Shown in pieces: positions 22,811 to 30,791 of a stretch of DNA of 32,030 bases. The stretch's first letter is position 1; each line of letters starts with the position of its first letter. The position numbers and the translations under genes are program-made. The notes beneath the pieces were generated by a model. It saw only the letters and a program-made list of their open reading frames with translations, was not told the origin of the DNA and made no database searches. Source of the DNA: Pseudolabrys sp. (lineage in GTDB: Bacteria; Pseudomonadota; Alphaproteobacteria; Rhizobiales; Xanthobacteraceae); contig JAHBZF010000030.1 in NCBI GenBank assembly GCA_019635575.1, positions 1 through 32,030 on the forward strand, given 5' to 3'.

Positions 22811-24910
22811 ATGAGCGTGGCTTCGGAAGCGGTCTCGGGCGGAGCCGGCGCGGCGCGGCTGCGCATCGCTGTCGACATCGGCGGCACCTTCACCGATCTC
22901 GCGGCATTCGATGAGGCGTCGGGCGAACTGCATTTCGGCAAGGCGCTGTCGACCCACGGCAAGCTGGTCGACGGCATCGAGGACACGCTCAACGGTGCGC
23001 GGATCGCGGCGAAGGATGCCTACCTGTTCCTGCACGGCTCGACCATCGCCATCAACACGCTGCTGGAGCGTACCGGCGCGGAGACCGCGCTGCTGATCAC
23101 CGAAGGTTTCCGCGACATCTATGAAATCGGCCGTGTCAACCGGCCCGATGCCTACAACCTGTTCTTCAGCAAGCACGAGCCGCTGATCCGCCGCTCGCTG
23201 CGCTTCGAGGTGCCGGAGCGGCTGCGTGCCGACGGCGCCGTGCACAAGGAACTGGACGAGAGCGCGGTGCGCCGTCTCGTCCGTTCGCTGAAAGGGCGCG
23301 GAATCGAGGCGGTCGCGATCCTGCTGCTGCATTCGTACCGCAATCCCGCGCACGAGGTGCGCGTCAAGGAGATCGTGCAGGAGGAGTTGCCGGGCACGTT
23401 CGTCTCGGCCTCGCACGAACTGTCGCAGGAATACCGCGAGTTCGAGCGCGTCTCGACGGTGGCTGCCAACGCCTATGTCGGCCCGCGCGTCGCCGCCTAT
23501 CTCGGCGAACTGGAAAGCCATCTCGAAGCGGCGGGTTTCCGCGGCAGCTTCTATGCGGTGCAGTCGACCGGCGGCCTGTTTCCCATCGCCCATGCGCGGC
23601 GAGACTGCGTGCGCATGCTGGAGTCGGGCCCGGCGGCGGGCGTGATCGGCGCTCAGGCGATCTGCGCGCAGATGGGGCTCGGCGACGCCATCGCCTTCGA
23701 CATGGGCGGCACCACGGCGAAGGCCGGTGTCATCAGCAAGGGCGAGCCGCTGACCACGGGCAGCGCGTTGATCGGCGGCTACGAGAAGGCGCTACCGATC
23801 CAGATTCCCATGATCGACATTTTCGAGGTTGGCACCGGCGGCGGCAGCATCGCCCGCATCGGCGAGGGCCAGTCGCTGCGCGTCGGCCCGCAGAGTGCCG
23901 GCTCGATGCCGGGGCCGGCCTGCTACGGCCGCGGCGGCAAAGAGCCGACCGTGACCGATGCCAATCTGCTGCTCGGCCGGCTCGACGAACACAACTTCCT
24001 CGGCGGCGAGATGCCGCTCGACCGGGACGCCGCGCGCATGGCGATGCGTGCTGTCGCCGCGCCGCTCGGTCTCGACGAAACCGCGATGGCGGACGGCATC
24101 CTGCGTATCGCCGTCACCACCATGTCGCATGCGGTGAAGGCCGTGACCACCGAGCGCGGGCTCGACGCCGGTGCCTTCACCATGGTGGTCTATGGCGGCG
24201 CCGGGCCGCTGCATGCGTCGGCCATCGCGCGCGAAATCGGCATCCGCCGCGTGCTGATCCCGTTCTCGCCGGGGCATTTCTCGGCTTACGGCATGCTGTT
24301 CAGCGATCTGCGTTACGACTATGTGCGTTCCTGCTTCCGCCGGCTCGACGATGTGTCGTTCGACGAGCTTGAAGCGATCTACGCCGAGATGGAAAAAGAG
24401 GGCCGCGCCGCCATCGCCGATTCCGCGGTGAAGCCGGGCGAGATTAGGGTCGCGCGCGCCGCCGACATGCGTTACGTCGGGCAGGAGCATGCCGTCACGG
24501 TCGATCTCGACGAGGCGCTGTTCAAGGCGAAGGATCGCCCTGGCATCAAGCGCCAGTTCGACGAGGTGCATGCGGTGCGCTACGGCACCTCCGCGCCGAA
24601 GGAGCCAGGCGACATCGTCAGCCTGCGGCTCACCGTCACCGGCCTGATGAAGAAGCCGAGCCCACGCTCGGTGCAGGAAGGCGCGGCGCAGCCTGAGGCC
24701 GACACGCTGCTGCGCCGCAAGCCGGTCTATTTCCGAGACGCGGGTGATTTCGTCGAGACGCCGGTCTATGCGCGCACACGGTTGCGGCATGGCAACGAAA
24801 TCGCCGGTCCCGCGCTGATCGAGGAACATGCCTCGACCACGGTGATCCAGCCCGGCGACCGCATGAGCGTCGACGCCTTCGGCAATCTCATCCTGACGAT
24901 CGGGAGCTGA
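22811..24910 (+). CDS. hyuA: Hydantoinase/oxoprolinase A subunit (second pair)
   Basis: The 699-residue product carries both halves of the actin-like ATPase fold: VDIGGTFTD (21-29), HGSTIAINTLLER (75-87), QSTGG (251-255), SGPAAG (272-277) and FDMGGTTAKAGVI (296-308). The second phosphate loop reads GGTTAK, whereas the first pair has GGTSTD, so the two HyuA proteins belong to different subgroups. GAGG stands upstream of ATG 22811. The hyuB start is 2 bp after its stop, implying a strict complex. It is divergent from the IclR gene and preceded by the candidate IclR operator. Relatives include N-methylhydantoinase, 5-oxoprolinase and acetone/acetophenone carboxylase subunits; the substrate cannot be chosen from sequence. 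Confidence 0.94.
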   Translation: MSVASEAVSGGAGAARLRIAVDIGGTFTDLAAFDEASGELHFGKALSTHGKLVDGIEDTLNGARIAAKDAYLFLHGSTIAINTLLERTGAETALLITEGFRDIYEIGRVNRPDAYNLFFSKHEPLIRRSLRFEVPERLRADGAVHKELDESAVRRLVRSLKGRGIEAVAILLLHSYRNPAHEVRVKEIVQEELPGTFVSASHELSQEYREFERVSTVAANAYVGPRVAAYLGELESHLEAAGFRGSFYAVQSTGGLFPIAHARRDCVRMLESGPAAGVIGAQAICAQMGLGDAIAFDMGGTTAKAGVISKGEPLTTGSALIGGYEKALPIQIPMIDIFEVGTGGGSIARIGEGQSLRVGPQSAGSMPGPACYGRGGKEPTVTDANLLLGRLDEHNFLGGEMPLDRDAARMAMRAVAAPLGLDETAMADGILRIAVTTMSHAVKAVTTERGLDAGAFTMVVYGGAGPLHASAIAREIGIRRVLIPFSPGHFSAYGMLFSDLRYDYVRSCFRRLDDVSFDELEAIYAEMEKEGRAAIADSAVKPGEIRVARAADMRYVGQEHAVTVDLDEALFKAKDRPGIKRQFDEVHAVRYGTSAPKEPGDIVSLRLTVTGLMKKPSPRSVQEGAAQPEADTLLRRKPVYFRDAGDFVETPVYARTRLRHGNEIAGPALIEEHASTTVIQPGDRMSVDAFGNLILTIGS

Positions 24911-24912
24911 AA

Positions 24913-26694
24913 ATGACCGCGCAACGCCAGCCGATCGACGCCGTCACCGTCGAGGTGATCCGCAACGGTCTTCTCGCCATCACCGAGGAGATGAAGACCA
25001 ATCTGACGCGTACCGCCTACAACCTCATCATCTACGAGGCGCTCGACTTCACCGTCGGCCTGTTCACGGTGAAGGGCGAGACCATCTCCATCGGCCTCGG
25101 CCTGCCGATGTTCATCCGTGGCATGGCGGAGACGGTGAAGGCGAAGATCAAGCATTTCGGGCTGGAGAACATCCATCCCGGCGATATCCTCGTCACCAAC
25201 GACGCCTACATCACCGGCTCGCACCTCAACCATTTCACCTTCACCCAGCCGATCTACCATGAGGGAGAGATTGTCGCGTTCTCGTGCTGCATGGCGCATT
25301 GGCTCGATGTCGGCGGCACGCTCGGGCAGGTGACCACGGACATCTTCTCCGAAGGCATCCAGATCCCGATCGTCAAGTACCAGAAGGCCGGCGTGGTCAA
25401 CCAGGACCTCGTTGACATCATCGCCATGAACGTACGTTTGCCGGAGCGCGCGCTCGGCGATCTGCGCGCGCAGATCACGGCGGTGACGACCGGCGAGCGT
25501 CGGTTCGGCGAACTGGTGCGGCGCTACGGCAAGGACGCGGTACTCGGCTCGGTCGCGGTCATCATGGACCATTCCGAGGCGATCGCGCGTGCCAACACCC
25601 GCAACATTCCCGACGGCGTCTACGAGGCCGAGTCCTATATGGACGACGACGGCGTCGATATCGGCCAGCGCATCCCCATCAAGGTGCGGGTCGAGAAGCG
25701 CGGCGACGAGATGACCATCGATCTCTCGGACGTCAGCAAGCAGGTGCGCGGCTTCTACAATTCCGGCATCACCACCGGCATCGCCTGCGCGCAGGTGGCC
25801 TACAAGTGCCTGACGACGCCGACCGATTATCCGGTGAACGACGGCAGCTTCCGCCCCTTGAAGGTGATCATGCCGATGGGGCGTGTGATCAGCGCCGAGC
25901 GGCCGTTCCCGATGCGGGTGTGGATGACGTTCCCGATGACGGTGATCGACACCATCTTCAAGGCGCTGGCCAACGCGATCCCGGATCGGGTGATCGCCGG
26001 CCACCACGCCGATCTCGTGTTCCCGAACATCCACGGCATTTCGCCGACCGATGGGCGGTTGTTCATTGTCGGAATCGGTCCGCTCGGCGGCGGCTGGGGC
26101 GGCAAGCGCGCGGAAGATGGTGTGTCCGCCACCGTCTGCATGAACGACGGCGACACCCACAACAGCCCCTCGGAGCAGCTCGAATCGAAATATCCGGTGC
26201 TGGTGGAGCGTTACTCCTTGCGGGCGGATTCCGCCGGCGCCGGCAAGCATCGTGGCGGCCTCGGCGCGGAAATGGTGGTGCAGGCGCTGTCGCCGTTCGC
26301 GGTGACGACGCGCATCGACCGCGTGCATTGCAAGCCGTGGGGTCTGCATGGCGGCAAGGAAGCGGCCGGCAACGGCATCGGCATCCGCCGGAACGGCAAC
26401 TGGGAAACCGATATGCCGAACGCCAAGATTTTCGGCGTACGGCTGCGGCAGGGCGATGCCTATCTGATGCAGTCGGGCGGCGGTGGCGGGTTCGGCTCGC
26501 CGCTGGAGCGCGACCCGGAGCAGGTGGCGCATGACGTGCGCGAGGGTTATGTGTCGCAGGAGGCCGCGCATCAGGATTACGGTGTGGTGGTGTCGGCGGA
26601 GGGCGCGCTCGACCGCGAGGCGACGCAGGCGTTGCGTCAGCGGCTGCGGCAGGGCGGTTCGGCCGGCGAGGCGTTCGAGGTGATCGCGGGGTGA
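24913..26694 (+). CDS. hyuB: Hydantoinase/oxoprolinase B subunit (second pair), altered active-site motif
   Basis: The 593-residue product has the HyuB layout: HPGDILVTNDAYI (88-100), the metal-site region TGSHLNHF (101-108), AHWLDVGG (128-135), FSEGIQIPIVKY and DSAGAGKHRGGLG late in the chain. In most family members, and in the first pair here, the residue at H107 is Asp (H-x-x-D); its replacement by His is unusual and suggests a shifted chemistry. The HW-x-D-x-GG form resembles the carboxylase subgroup as I remember it. The gene is 2 bp after hyuA and 4 bp before a 138-codon gene, so the three products probably form one complex. Confidence 0.93.
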   Translation: MTAQRQPIDAVTVEVIRNGLLAITEEMKTNLTRTAYNLIIYEALDFTVGLFTVKGETISIGLGLPMFIRGMAETVKAKIKHFGLENIHPGDILVTNDAYITGSHLNHFTFTQPIYHEGEIVAFSCCMAHWLDVGGTLGQVTTDIFSEGIQIPIVKYQKAGVVNQDLVDIIAMNVRLPERALGDLRAQITAVTTGERRFGELVRRYGKDAVLGSVAVIMDHSEAIARANTRNIPDGVYEAESYMDDDGVDIGQRIPIKVRVEKRGDEMTIDLSDVSKQVRGFYNSGITTGIACAQVAYKCLTTPTDYPVNDGSFRPLKVIMPMGRVISAERPFPMRVWMTFPMTVIDTIFKALANAIPDRVIAGHHADLVFPNIHGISPTDGRLFIVGIGPLGGGWGGKRAEDGVSATVCMNDGDTHNSPSEQLESKYPVLVERYSLRADSAGAGKHRGGLGAEMVVQALSPFAVTTRIDRVHCKPWGLHGGKEAAGNGIGIRRNGNWETDMPNAKIFGVRLRQGDAYLMQSGGGGGFGSPLERDPEQVAHDVREGYVSQEAAHQDYGVVVSAEGALDREATQALRQRLRQGGSAGEAFEVIAG

Positions 26695-26698
26695 CGAC

Positions 26699-27115
26699 GT
26701 GAGCGGACCGGTTGCAGCAGCGGGTCAGGGCCAGCGCGCCAGTGCGGCGCGCGACCTGGCGGCGTTGTGGCAGCGGATCGGCTCGCAACATATCGGCGCG
26801 CAAGGCTGTGCCGCGTGCGGCTTCGGCGGAATGATGTTTCAGGCGTCGGATTTCGAGCTTGATATCGTCGAGTTCGTGATCGGCGATGCGCGCAAGGCGA
26901 AGCGCCCGGACGTGGAGACGTATATCGATCGGGTGGCGAAGCGGGGGCCGGATCGCTACAGCCTGCCGGCGCTGCTGGAGGCCATCGCCACCGAATGCGA
27001 CGGCACCGCGCAGGACGATCTGGATTTCATTCGTGATTTCATTCTTGCGCGGCTGCGCACCACGCTGACCTCGATCGAAGCCGCGCACAACAGTGCGCGG
27101 TTCGTGTGCGATTAG
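26699..27115 (+). CDS. Small protein downstream of hyuAB, possible third subunit
   Basis: A GTG four bases after the hyuB stop opens a 138-residue frame. I do not recognise the family with certainty. It has a C-x-x-C (QGCAACGFGG) near residue 36, a short glycine stretch, then a mostly helical acidic and basic region (DIVEFVIGDARKAKRPDVETYIDRV, LPALLEAIA, DFIRDFILARLRTTL). No signal peptide or membrane segment is visible. The position directly after a HyuA-HyuB pair recalls the small subunits of acetone and acetophenone carboxylases, which are of similar size. Coding potential is supported by the tight spacing and by a stop followed at once by an intergenic repeat. Confidence 0.75.
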   Translation: MSGPVAAAGQGQRASAARDLAALWQRIGSQHIGAQGCAACGFGGMMFQASDFELDIVEFVIGDARKAKRPDVETYIDRVAKRGPDRYSLPALLEAIATECDGTAQDDLDFIRDFILARLRTTLTSIEAAHNSARFVCD

Positions 27116-27134
27116 TTTGGAATATTGGCATCCG

Positions 27135-27195
27135 TTCGTCCCCGCGAAAGCGGGGACCCACTCTAAGCGTGGATTCCCGCTTTCGCGGGAATGAA
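27135..27195. repeat. Large intergenic palindrome (CCCCGCGAAAGCGGGG type)
   Basis: Two 26-bp arms (27135-27160 and 27170-27195) match at about 22 positions and enclose a 9-nt loop. Each arm is itself a hairpin, TCCCCGC-GAAA-GCGGGGA and TTCCCGC-TTTC-GCGGGAA. Repeats of this form are frequent in intergenic regions of Bradyrhizobium-like and other alphaproteobacterial genomes. Placed between the convergent small-protein gene and the second Bug gene, it may end transcription from both sides. Confidence 0.75.
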
Positions 27196-27219
27196 TGGGA
27201 GAGAGTCTTAGCTCCTGCC

Positions 27220-28191
27220 TCACTTCACCTGGATGCCGGCCTTGGTGATGACGTCGCGCCACATCGCGGTTTCGTCCGTGATGCGCTGCTGCAGTACGGC
27301 TGCGCCGTCGGCGGCGATCTCGACGCCGGCGTCGCTCAGTTTCTTGCGCGTGTCGGCGTCGGTGAGCGCGGTGACGATCGCCTTCTCGATCTTAGCGCGC
27401 AGCTCCGGCGGGGTCTTGGCCGGCGCGAGCACGGCGAACCAGGCGCTGGTGTCGAAGTTCGAGAGGCCGGATTCCGCGAGCGTCGGCACATCGGGAAGCT
27501 GCGGCGCGCGCTGCGCGGTGGTGACGGCGAGCGCGCGCAGCTTGCCGGCGCGCACCAGCGACAGCACCGACGGAAGATTGTCGAACATCACCTGCACGTT
27601 GCCAGACAGGAGATCCTGCACCGCCGGCGCGCTGCCTTTGTACGGCACATGCAGGAGGTCGACGCCGGTGCGCTGCTTGAACAGTTCCCCGGTGACCTGG
27701 CCGTTGGAGCCGACGCCCTGCGAGGCGTAGCTCAGTTTGCCCGGCTCCTTTTTGGCGAGCGCGATCAGCTCTTGCACGGTTTTGGCCGGCACACTGGGGT
27801 TCACCACCAGCACGTTGGCGACGACGCCGGTGCGGGTGATCGGCGCGAGGTCGGTGGCGACGCTATAAGGCAGGTTGGAATAGAAGGTCGGATTGAGCGT
27901 CAACGCGCTCGACGCGACGGTGAGCAGCGTGTGGCCATCCGGTGCGGCGTGGGTCACGGCGGTGACGCCGATGCCGCCGTTGGCGCCGGGGCGGTTCTCG
28001 ACGATCACGCTTTTCCCCCAGATCTCGGAGAGCTTCTGCGCCAGCGAGCGGGCGATGATGTCGCTGGTGCCGCCGGCCTGATACGGCGAGACGAGCGAGA
28101 CCGTGCGTGCGGGAAATTCCTGCGCGGACACCGGCGAGGACAACAGGGCAAGGCTGGCGAGCAGAGAACCGGTGAGGGCAGCAGCGCGCAT
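27220..28191 (-). CDS. Tripartite tricarboxylate transporter-type binding protein (second Bug protein)
   Basis: ATG 28191, with GGAG upstream, starts a 323-residue product with a Sec signal peptide (MRAAALTGSLLASLALLSSPVSA) and the Bug fold: FPARTVSLVSPYQAGGTSDIIARSLAQKL in pieces, VIVENRPGANGGIG, HAAPDGHTLLTVASSALTLNP, LLHVPYKGSAPAVQDLLSGNVQVMFDNLPS in pieces and GKLRALAVTTAQRAPQLPDVPTLAESG. It binds an organic anion in the periplasm in known relatives. No TctA/B genes are close. It is divergent from a LOG-like gene. The first Bug protein at 20.6 kb is a distant paralogue rather than a recent copy, judged by the differing motifs. Confidence 0.93.
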   Translation of the reverse strand: MRAAALTGSLLASLALLSSPVSAQEFPARTVSLVSPYQAGGTSDIIARSLAQKLSEIWGKSVIVENRPGANGGIGVTAVTHAAPDGHTLLTVASSALTLNPTFYSNLPYSVATDLAPITRTGVVANVLVVNPSVPAKTVQELIALAKKEPGKLSYASQGVGSNGQVTGELFKQRTGVDLLHVPYKGSAPAVQDLLSGNVQVMFDNLPSVLSLVRAGKLRALAVTTAQRAPQLPDVPTLAESGLSNFDTSAWFAVLAPAKTPPELRAKIEKAIVTALTDADTRKKLSDAGVEIAADGAAVLQQRITDETAMWRDVITKAGIQVK

Positions 28192-28369
28192 TGTTCGCTC
28201 CAGACGCAAAATGCAAAGACCGGGTGACACTTTGGCCGACCCGTGTCCGTGAGGGAAGGGCGCAGGCGGCGGGAGTATGGCCGCAACTGTGGATCAGGCC
28301 GGAATTTAATTGGTCGCCTCCCGCGCGATCCGCTAGCCACGGCGCATCGGTGCAAACGGGGAGGGTTCG

Positions 28370-28870
28370 ATGGCACGTCGTCCTGTGATCGGGGTGATGG
28401 GAGCGGGCGATGGCGCGCGTCCGCAGGATATCGCGATGGCGCGCGACCTTGGCGCCGCGGTGGCGCGCGAGGGCTGGGTGTTGCTCAGTGGCGGCCGCGA
28501 TGCCGGCATCATGGATGCGGTCAATCAGGGCGCGCGGGCGGCGGGCGGGCTGACAATCGGTGTGCTGCCGACGGCCGATACCAGTCATCTGTCCGACGCG
28601 GTGGATGTGGCGATCGTCACCGGCATGGGCAGCGCGCGCAACGCCATCAACGTGCTGTCGAGCGATGTGGTGATCGCCTGCGGTGTCGGCGGCGCGGGGA
28701 CGGCGTCGGAGATCGCGCTGGCTTTGAAGTCGAAGAAGCCGGTGATCCTGCTCAACGACAGCGAGGAGAGCCGTCGCTATTTCGCCGGTATTGGCGGCGC
28801 GCGGGTGAGCGTCGCCGAAACGGTCGAGCAGGCGATCGCGCTGACGCGTGGTTTGCTCTCCACGCGCTGA
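28370..28870 (+). CDS. LOG/TIGR00725-like nucleotide-binding protein
   Basis: The 166-residue product is a single Rossmann-like SLOG domain: PVIGVMGAGDG (5-15), LLSGGRDAGIMDAVNQGARAAGG (38-60, in pieces) and GVGGAGTASE (105-114), which takes the place of the PGGxGTxxE signature of LOG phosphoribohydrolases; the Pro is Val here. Members of the wider family cleave nucleoside monophosphates to ribose 5-phosphate and a base, or bind nucleotide ligands; the TIGR00725 branch has no settled function. GGGAGG precedes ATG 28370. It is a single gene, divergent from the Bug gene and convergent with dctM, with which it shares a symmetric 3' end. Confidence 0.87.
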   Translation: MARRPVIGVMGAGDGARPQDIAMARDLGAAVAREGWVLLSGGRDAGIMDAVNQGARAAGGLTIGVLPTADTSHLSDAVDVAIVTGMGSARNAINVLSSDVVIACGVGGAGTASEIALALKSKKPVILLNDSEESRRYFAGIGGARVSVAETVEQAIALTRGLLSTR

Positions 28871-28898
28871 CGTGTTGGCGTCCCGGTCTCAGCGCGTG
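28861..28898. terminator. Inverted repeat spanning the stop codons of two convergent genes
   Basis: CACGCGCTGA (28861-28870) and TCAGCGCGTG (28889-28898) are perfect 10-bp arms around 18 nt. Each arm contains the final Thr-Arg-stop codons of its gene. There is no T-run, so a termination role is only possible. Confidence 0.4.
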
Positions 28899-30169
28899 AG
28901 CGCCAGAATTCCCGTCGATATCTGCGGCACATAGGTGATCAGGATCAGCACCAGCAAATTGGTCACGATGAATGGCCAGATGCCGCGCACGATCAGTTCC
29001 ACCGGTCGGCGCAGTGTTGAGGATGCGACGAACAGGTCGAGCCCGAACGGCGGGGTGATCATGCCGATGCAGATATTCAGGCAGACGACGATGCCGAAAT
29101 GGACCGGGTCGATGCCGAGCGAGGTCGCGACCGGGAAGAAGGTCGGAATCAGAACGAGCAGGATCGAGTTCGGATCGATGAACATCCCGGCGATCAGCAG
29201 CACGATGTTGACGATCAGGAGGAAGACGATCCAGTCCACGTTCCAGGTTGCGAACAGTTGCGTGAAGAACGCCGGAACCTGTGCGAGCGTAATGAGGAAC
29301 GACAGCATCGATCCCATCGCCAGCAGGATGAAGATCACGACCACCGTGATGGCCGAGCTCTCGGCGATTTCGCCAAGAACCTTGAGGCCGAAAGAACGGT
29401 AGAGCACCATCTCGACCAGAAGCGCGTAGACCACGGCGACGGCGGCGGATTCGGTCGCGGTGAAGATGCCGCCATAGATGCCGCCGAGAATGATGAGCGG
29501 CATCCCCAGCGCAACCAGCCCGTCACGCAGCGCGAGCAGCCGTTCGCTGCGGGTCGCGCGCGGGAAAACGCCGGCGCCGGTGCGAGCCGTCACGATCTGT
29601 ACATAGATCATGAAGGCGACGCCGAGCGTGACGCCGACCACGAGGCCGGCGGCGAACAGGTCGGCAATTGAGGTGCCGGTCAGCCAGCCATAGATGATCA
29701 GCGTGATGCTCGGCGGGATCAGCAGCGCGCATTCGGCGCTGGAGGCGATCAACCCGAGCGCGAATTTCTCGGAGTATTTGGCCTTGACCAGCTCCGGATG
29801 CAGCAGCCGGCCGAGCGCGGCGACCGTTGCCGGGGCCGATCCGCAGATCGCGCCGAAGCCCATGCAGGACACCACGGTGGTGTGTCCGATCCCGCCTTTC
29901 AGATGGCCGAGATTGGTTTTGACCAGATCCGTCAGCCGTTTTGCGATGGTGCCGCGCGCCATGATGTCGGCGGCGAAGATGAAGAACGGAATCGCCAGCA
30001 AAGTGGAGACGTTGACGCCGCCGAGCAGCTTCTGCCCCAGCGCGATCGGCGGGATCGATGGAAAAATGAAATACCACGCCAGCAGCGTCGGCACGCCCAT
30101 GACGAGGAACATCTCGAAGCCGAGGATGAGAAGGATCGCCGCTGCGACGCAGAGAAGGATCACGGTCAT
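28889..30169 (-). CDS. dctM: TRAP transporter large permease subunit (DctM)
   Basis: The 426-residue product is the large membrane subunit of a TRAP transporter, which drives uptake of organic acids with a sodium or proton gradient. About twelve hydrophobic segments are visible, starting with ILLCVAAAILLILGFEMFLVMG. Family features include GVNVSTLLAIPFFIFAADIMARG, FGAICGSAPATVAALG, the LIPPSITLIIYG loop and ITPPFGLDLFVASS near the C-terminus. AAGGGA precedes ATG 30169, 12 bp after the dctQ stop. The cargo cannot be told; C4-dicarboxylates are only one of many TRAP substrates. Confidence 0.95.
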   Translation of the reverse strand: MTVILLCVAAAILLILGFEMFLVMGVPTLLAWYFIFPSIPPIALGQKLLGGVNVSTLLAIPFFIFAADIMARGTIAKRLTDLVKTNLGHLKGGIGHTTVVSCMGFGAICGSAPATVAALGRLLHPELVKAKYSEKFALGLIASSAECALLIPPSITLIIYGWLTGTSIADLFAAGLVVGVTLGVAFMIYVQIVTARTGAGVFPRATRSERLLALRDGLVALGMPLIILGGIYGGIFTATESAAVAVVYALLVEMVLYRSFGLKVLGEIAESSAITVVVIFILLAMGSMLSFLITLAQVPAFFTQLFATWNVDWIVFLLIVNIVLLIAGMFIDPNSILLVLIPTFFPVATSLGIDPVHFGIVVCLNICIGMITPPFGLDLFVASSTLRRPVELIVRGIWPFIVTNLLVLILITYVPQISTGILALTR

Positions 30170-30181
30170 TGTCGATATCCC

Positions 30182-30703
30182 TTAGTGATCCTGAATGACG
30201 TCGCGAAGCAGGAAACGGTTCTGGTATCCGACGAGTTCGAGCAGATAGCGCAGCGCCAGAAGCGCGAACCCGATCGGTAGCGGGGCATAGAGCCACAGCA
30301 TGGTCGTGCCGAGCGTCGGGCTGATCTGACCGCTGTTGTAGATGAAGAGCGCGAGGTCGAAGCCGATCTTGGTGAAGATCAGGCAGAACACGAGGCCGAT
30401 GAGATTGATCGCTGTCTGGACGATGCGTGCGGTCGGCTCGCGCATATTGTCGAGCAACGCGGTCATGGCGATGTGCCGCCGCCGCTCCAGCGCCAGCCCG
30501 AAGCCGACAAAGACCAGCCAGGCAAGGCCGAACAGCGTCGCCTCATCGATCCAGGCCAGTTCGGTGGCCAATGTCGGGCTGAAATAGCGCACCACGACAT
30601 TGATGAAATACAGCAACGACATCGCGACCATGACGACCGCGATGAACGTTCTTTCGATAGCACGGAGAATAGTCAGTGCGCGTGCCAGCATGGCCGCCCC
30701 CAT
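30182..30703 (-). CDS. dctQ: TRAP transporter small permease subunit (DctQ)
   Basis: The product of up to 173 residues has four hydrophobic helices: FIAVVMVAMSLLYFINVVVRYF, TLFGLAWLVFVGFGLAL, IVQTAINLIGLVFCLIFTKIG and LYAPLPIGFALLALRYLLEL. The ERRRHIAMTAL motif after helix two is typical of DctQ. ATG 30703 is used here; ATG 30691 has a better purine-rich leader (GGGGGCGG) and may be the true start. It lies between dctP, from which an 88-bp gap with a hairpin separates it, and dctM. Confidence 0.93.
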   Translation of the reverse strand: MGAAMLARALTILRAIERTFIAVVMVAMSLLYFINVVVRYFSPTLATELAWIDEATLFGLAWLVFVGFGLALERRRHIAMTALLDNMREPTARIVQTAINLIGLVFCLIFTKIGFDLALFIYNSGQISPTLGTTMLWLYAPLPIGFALLALRYLLELVGYQNRFLLRDVIQDH

Positions 30704-30753
30704 TTCAATTCCGTTACCGGATGGCCCCAGCCGCTCGCGATCGTCCGATACGC

Positions 30754-30782
30754 AGCGCGCCCGGCTTTGGGCCGGGCGCGCT
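30754..30782 (-). terminator. Intercistronic hairpin between dctP and dctQ
   Basis: AGCGCGCCCGGC (30754-30765) and GCCGGGCGCGCT (30771-30782) form a perfect 12-bp GC-rich stem with a 5-nt loop, 10 bp downstream of the dctP stop on the coding strand. There is no following T-run. Its likely role is to stabilise the dctP message or lower read-through so that the binding protein is made in excess over the permease. Confidence 0.6.
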
Positions 30783-30791
30783 GGTCATCGA

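Noticed and set aside
24766-26571. 601-codon open frame on the minus strand
   Set aside because: It lies opposite the second hyuB, with low-complexity composition and no recognisable domain.
27127-27200. CRISPR-like repeats
   Set aside because: The two similar units are inverted, not direct, and match the intergenic palindrome type; there are no spacers.
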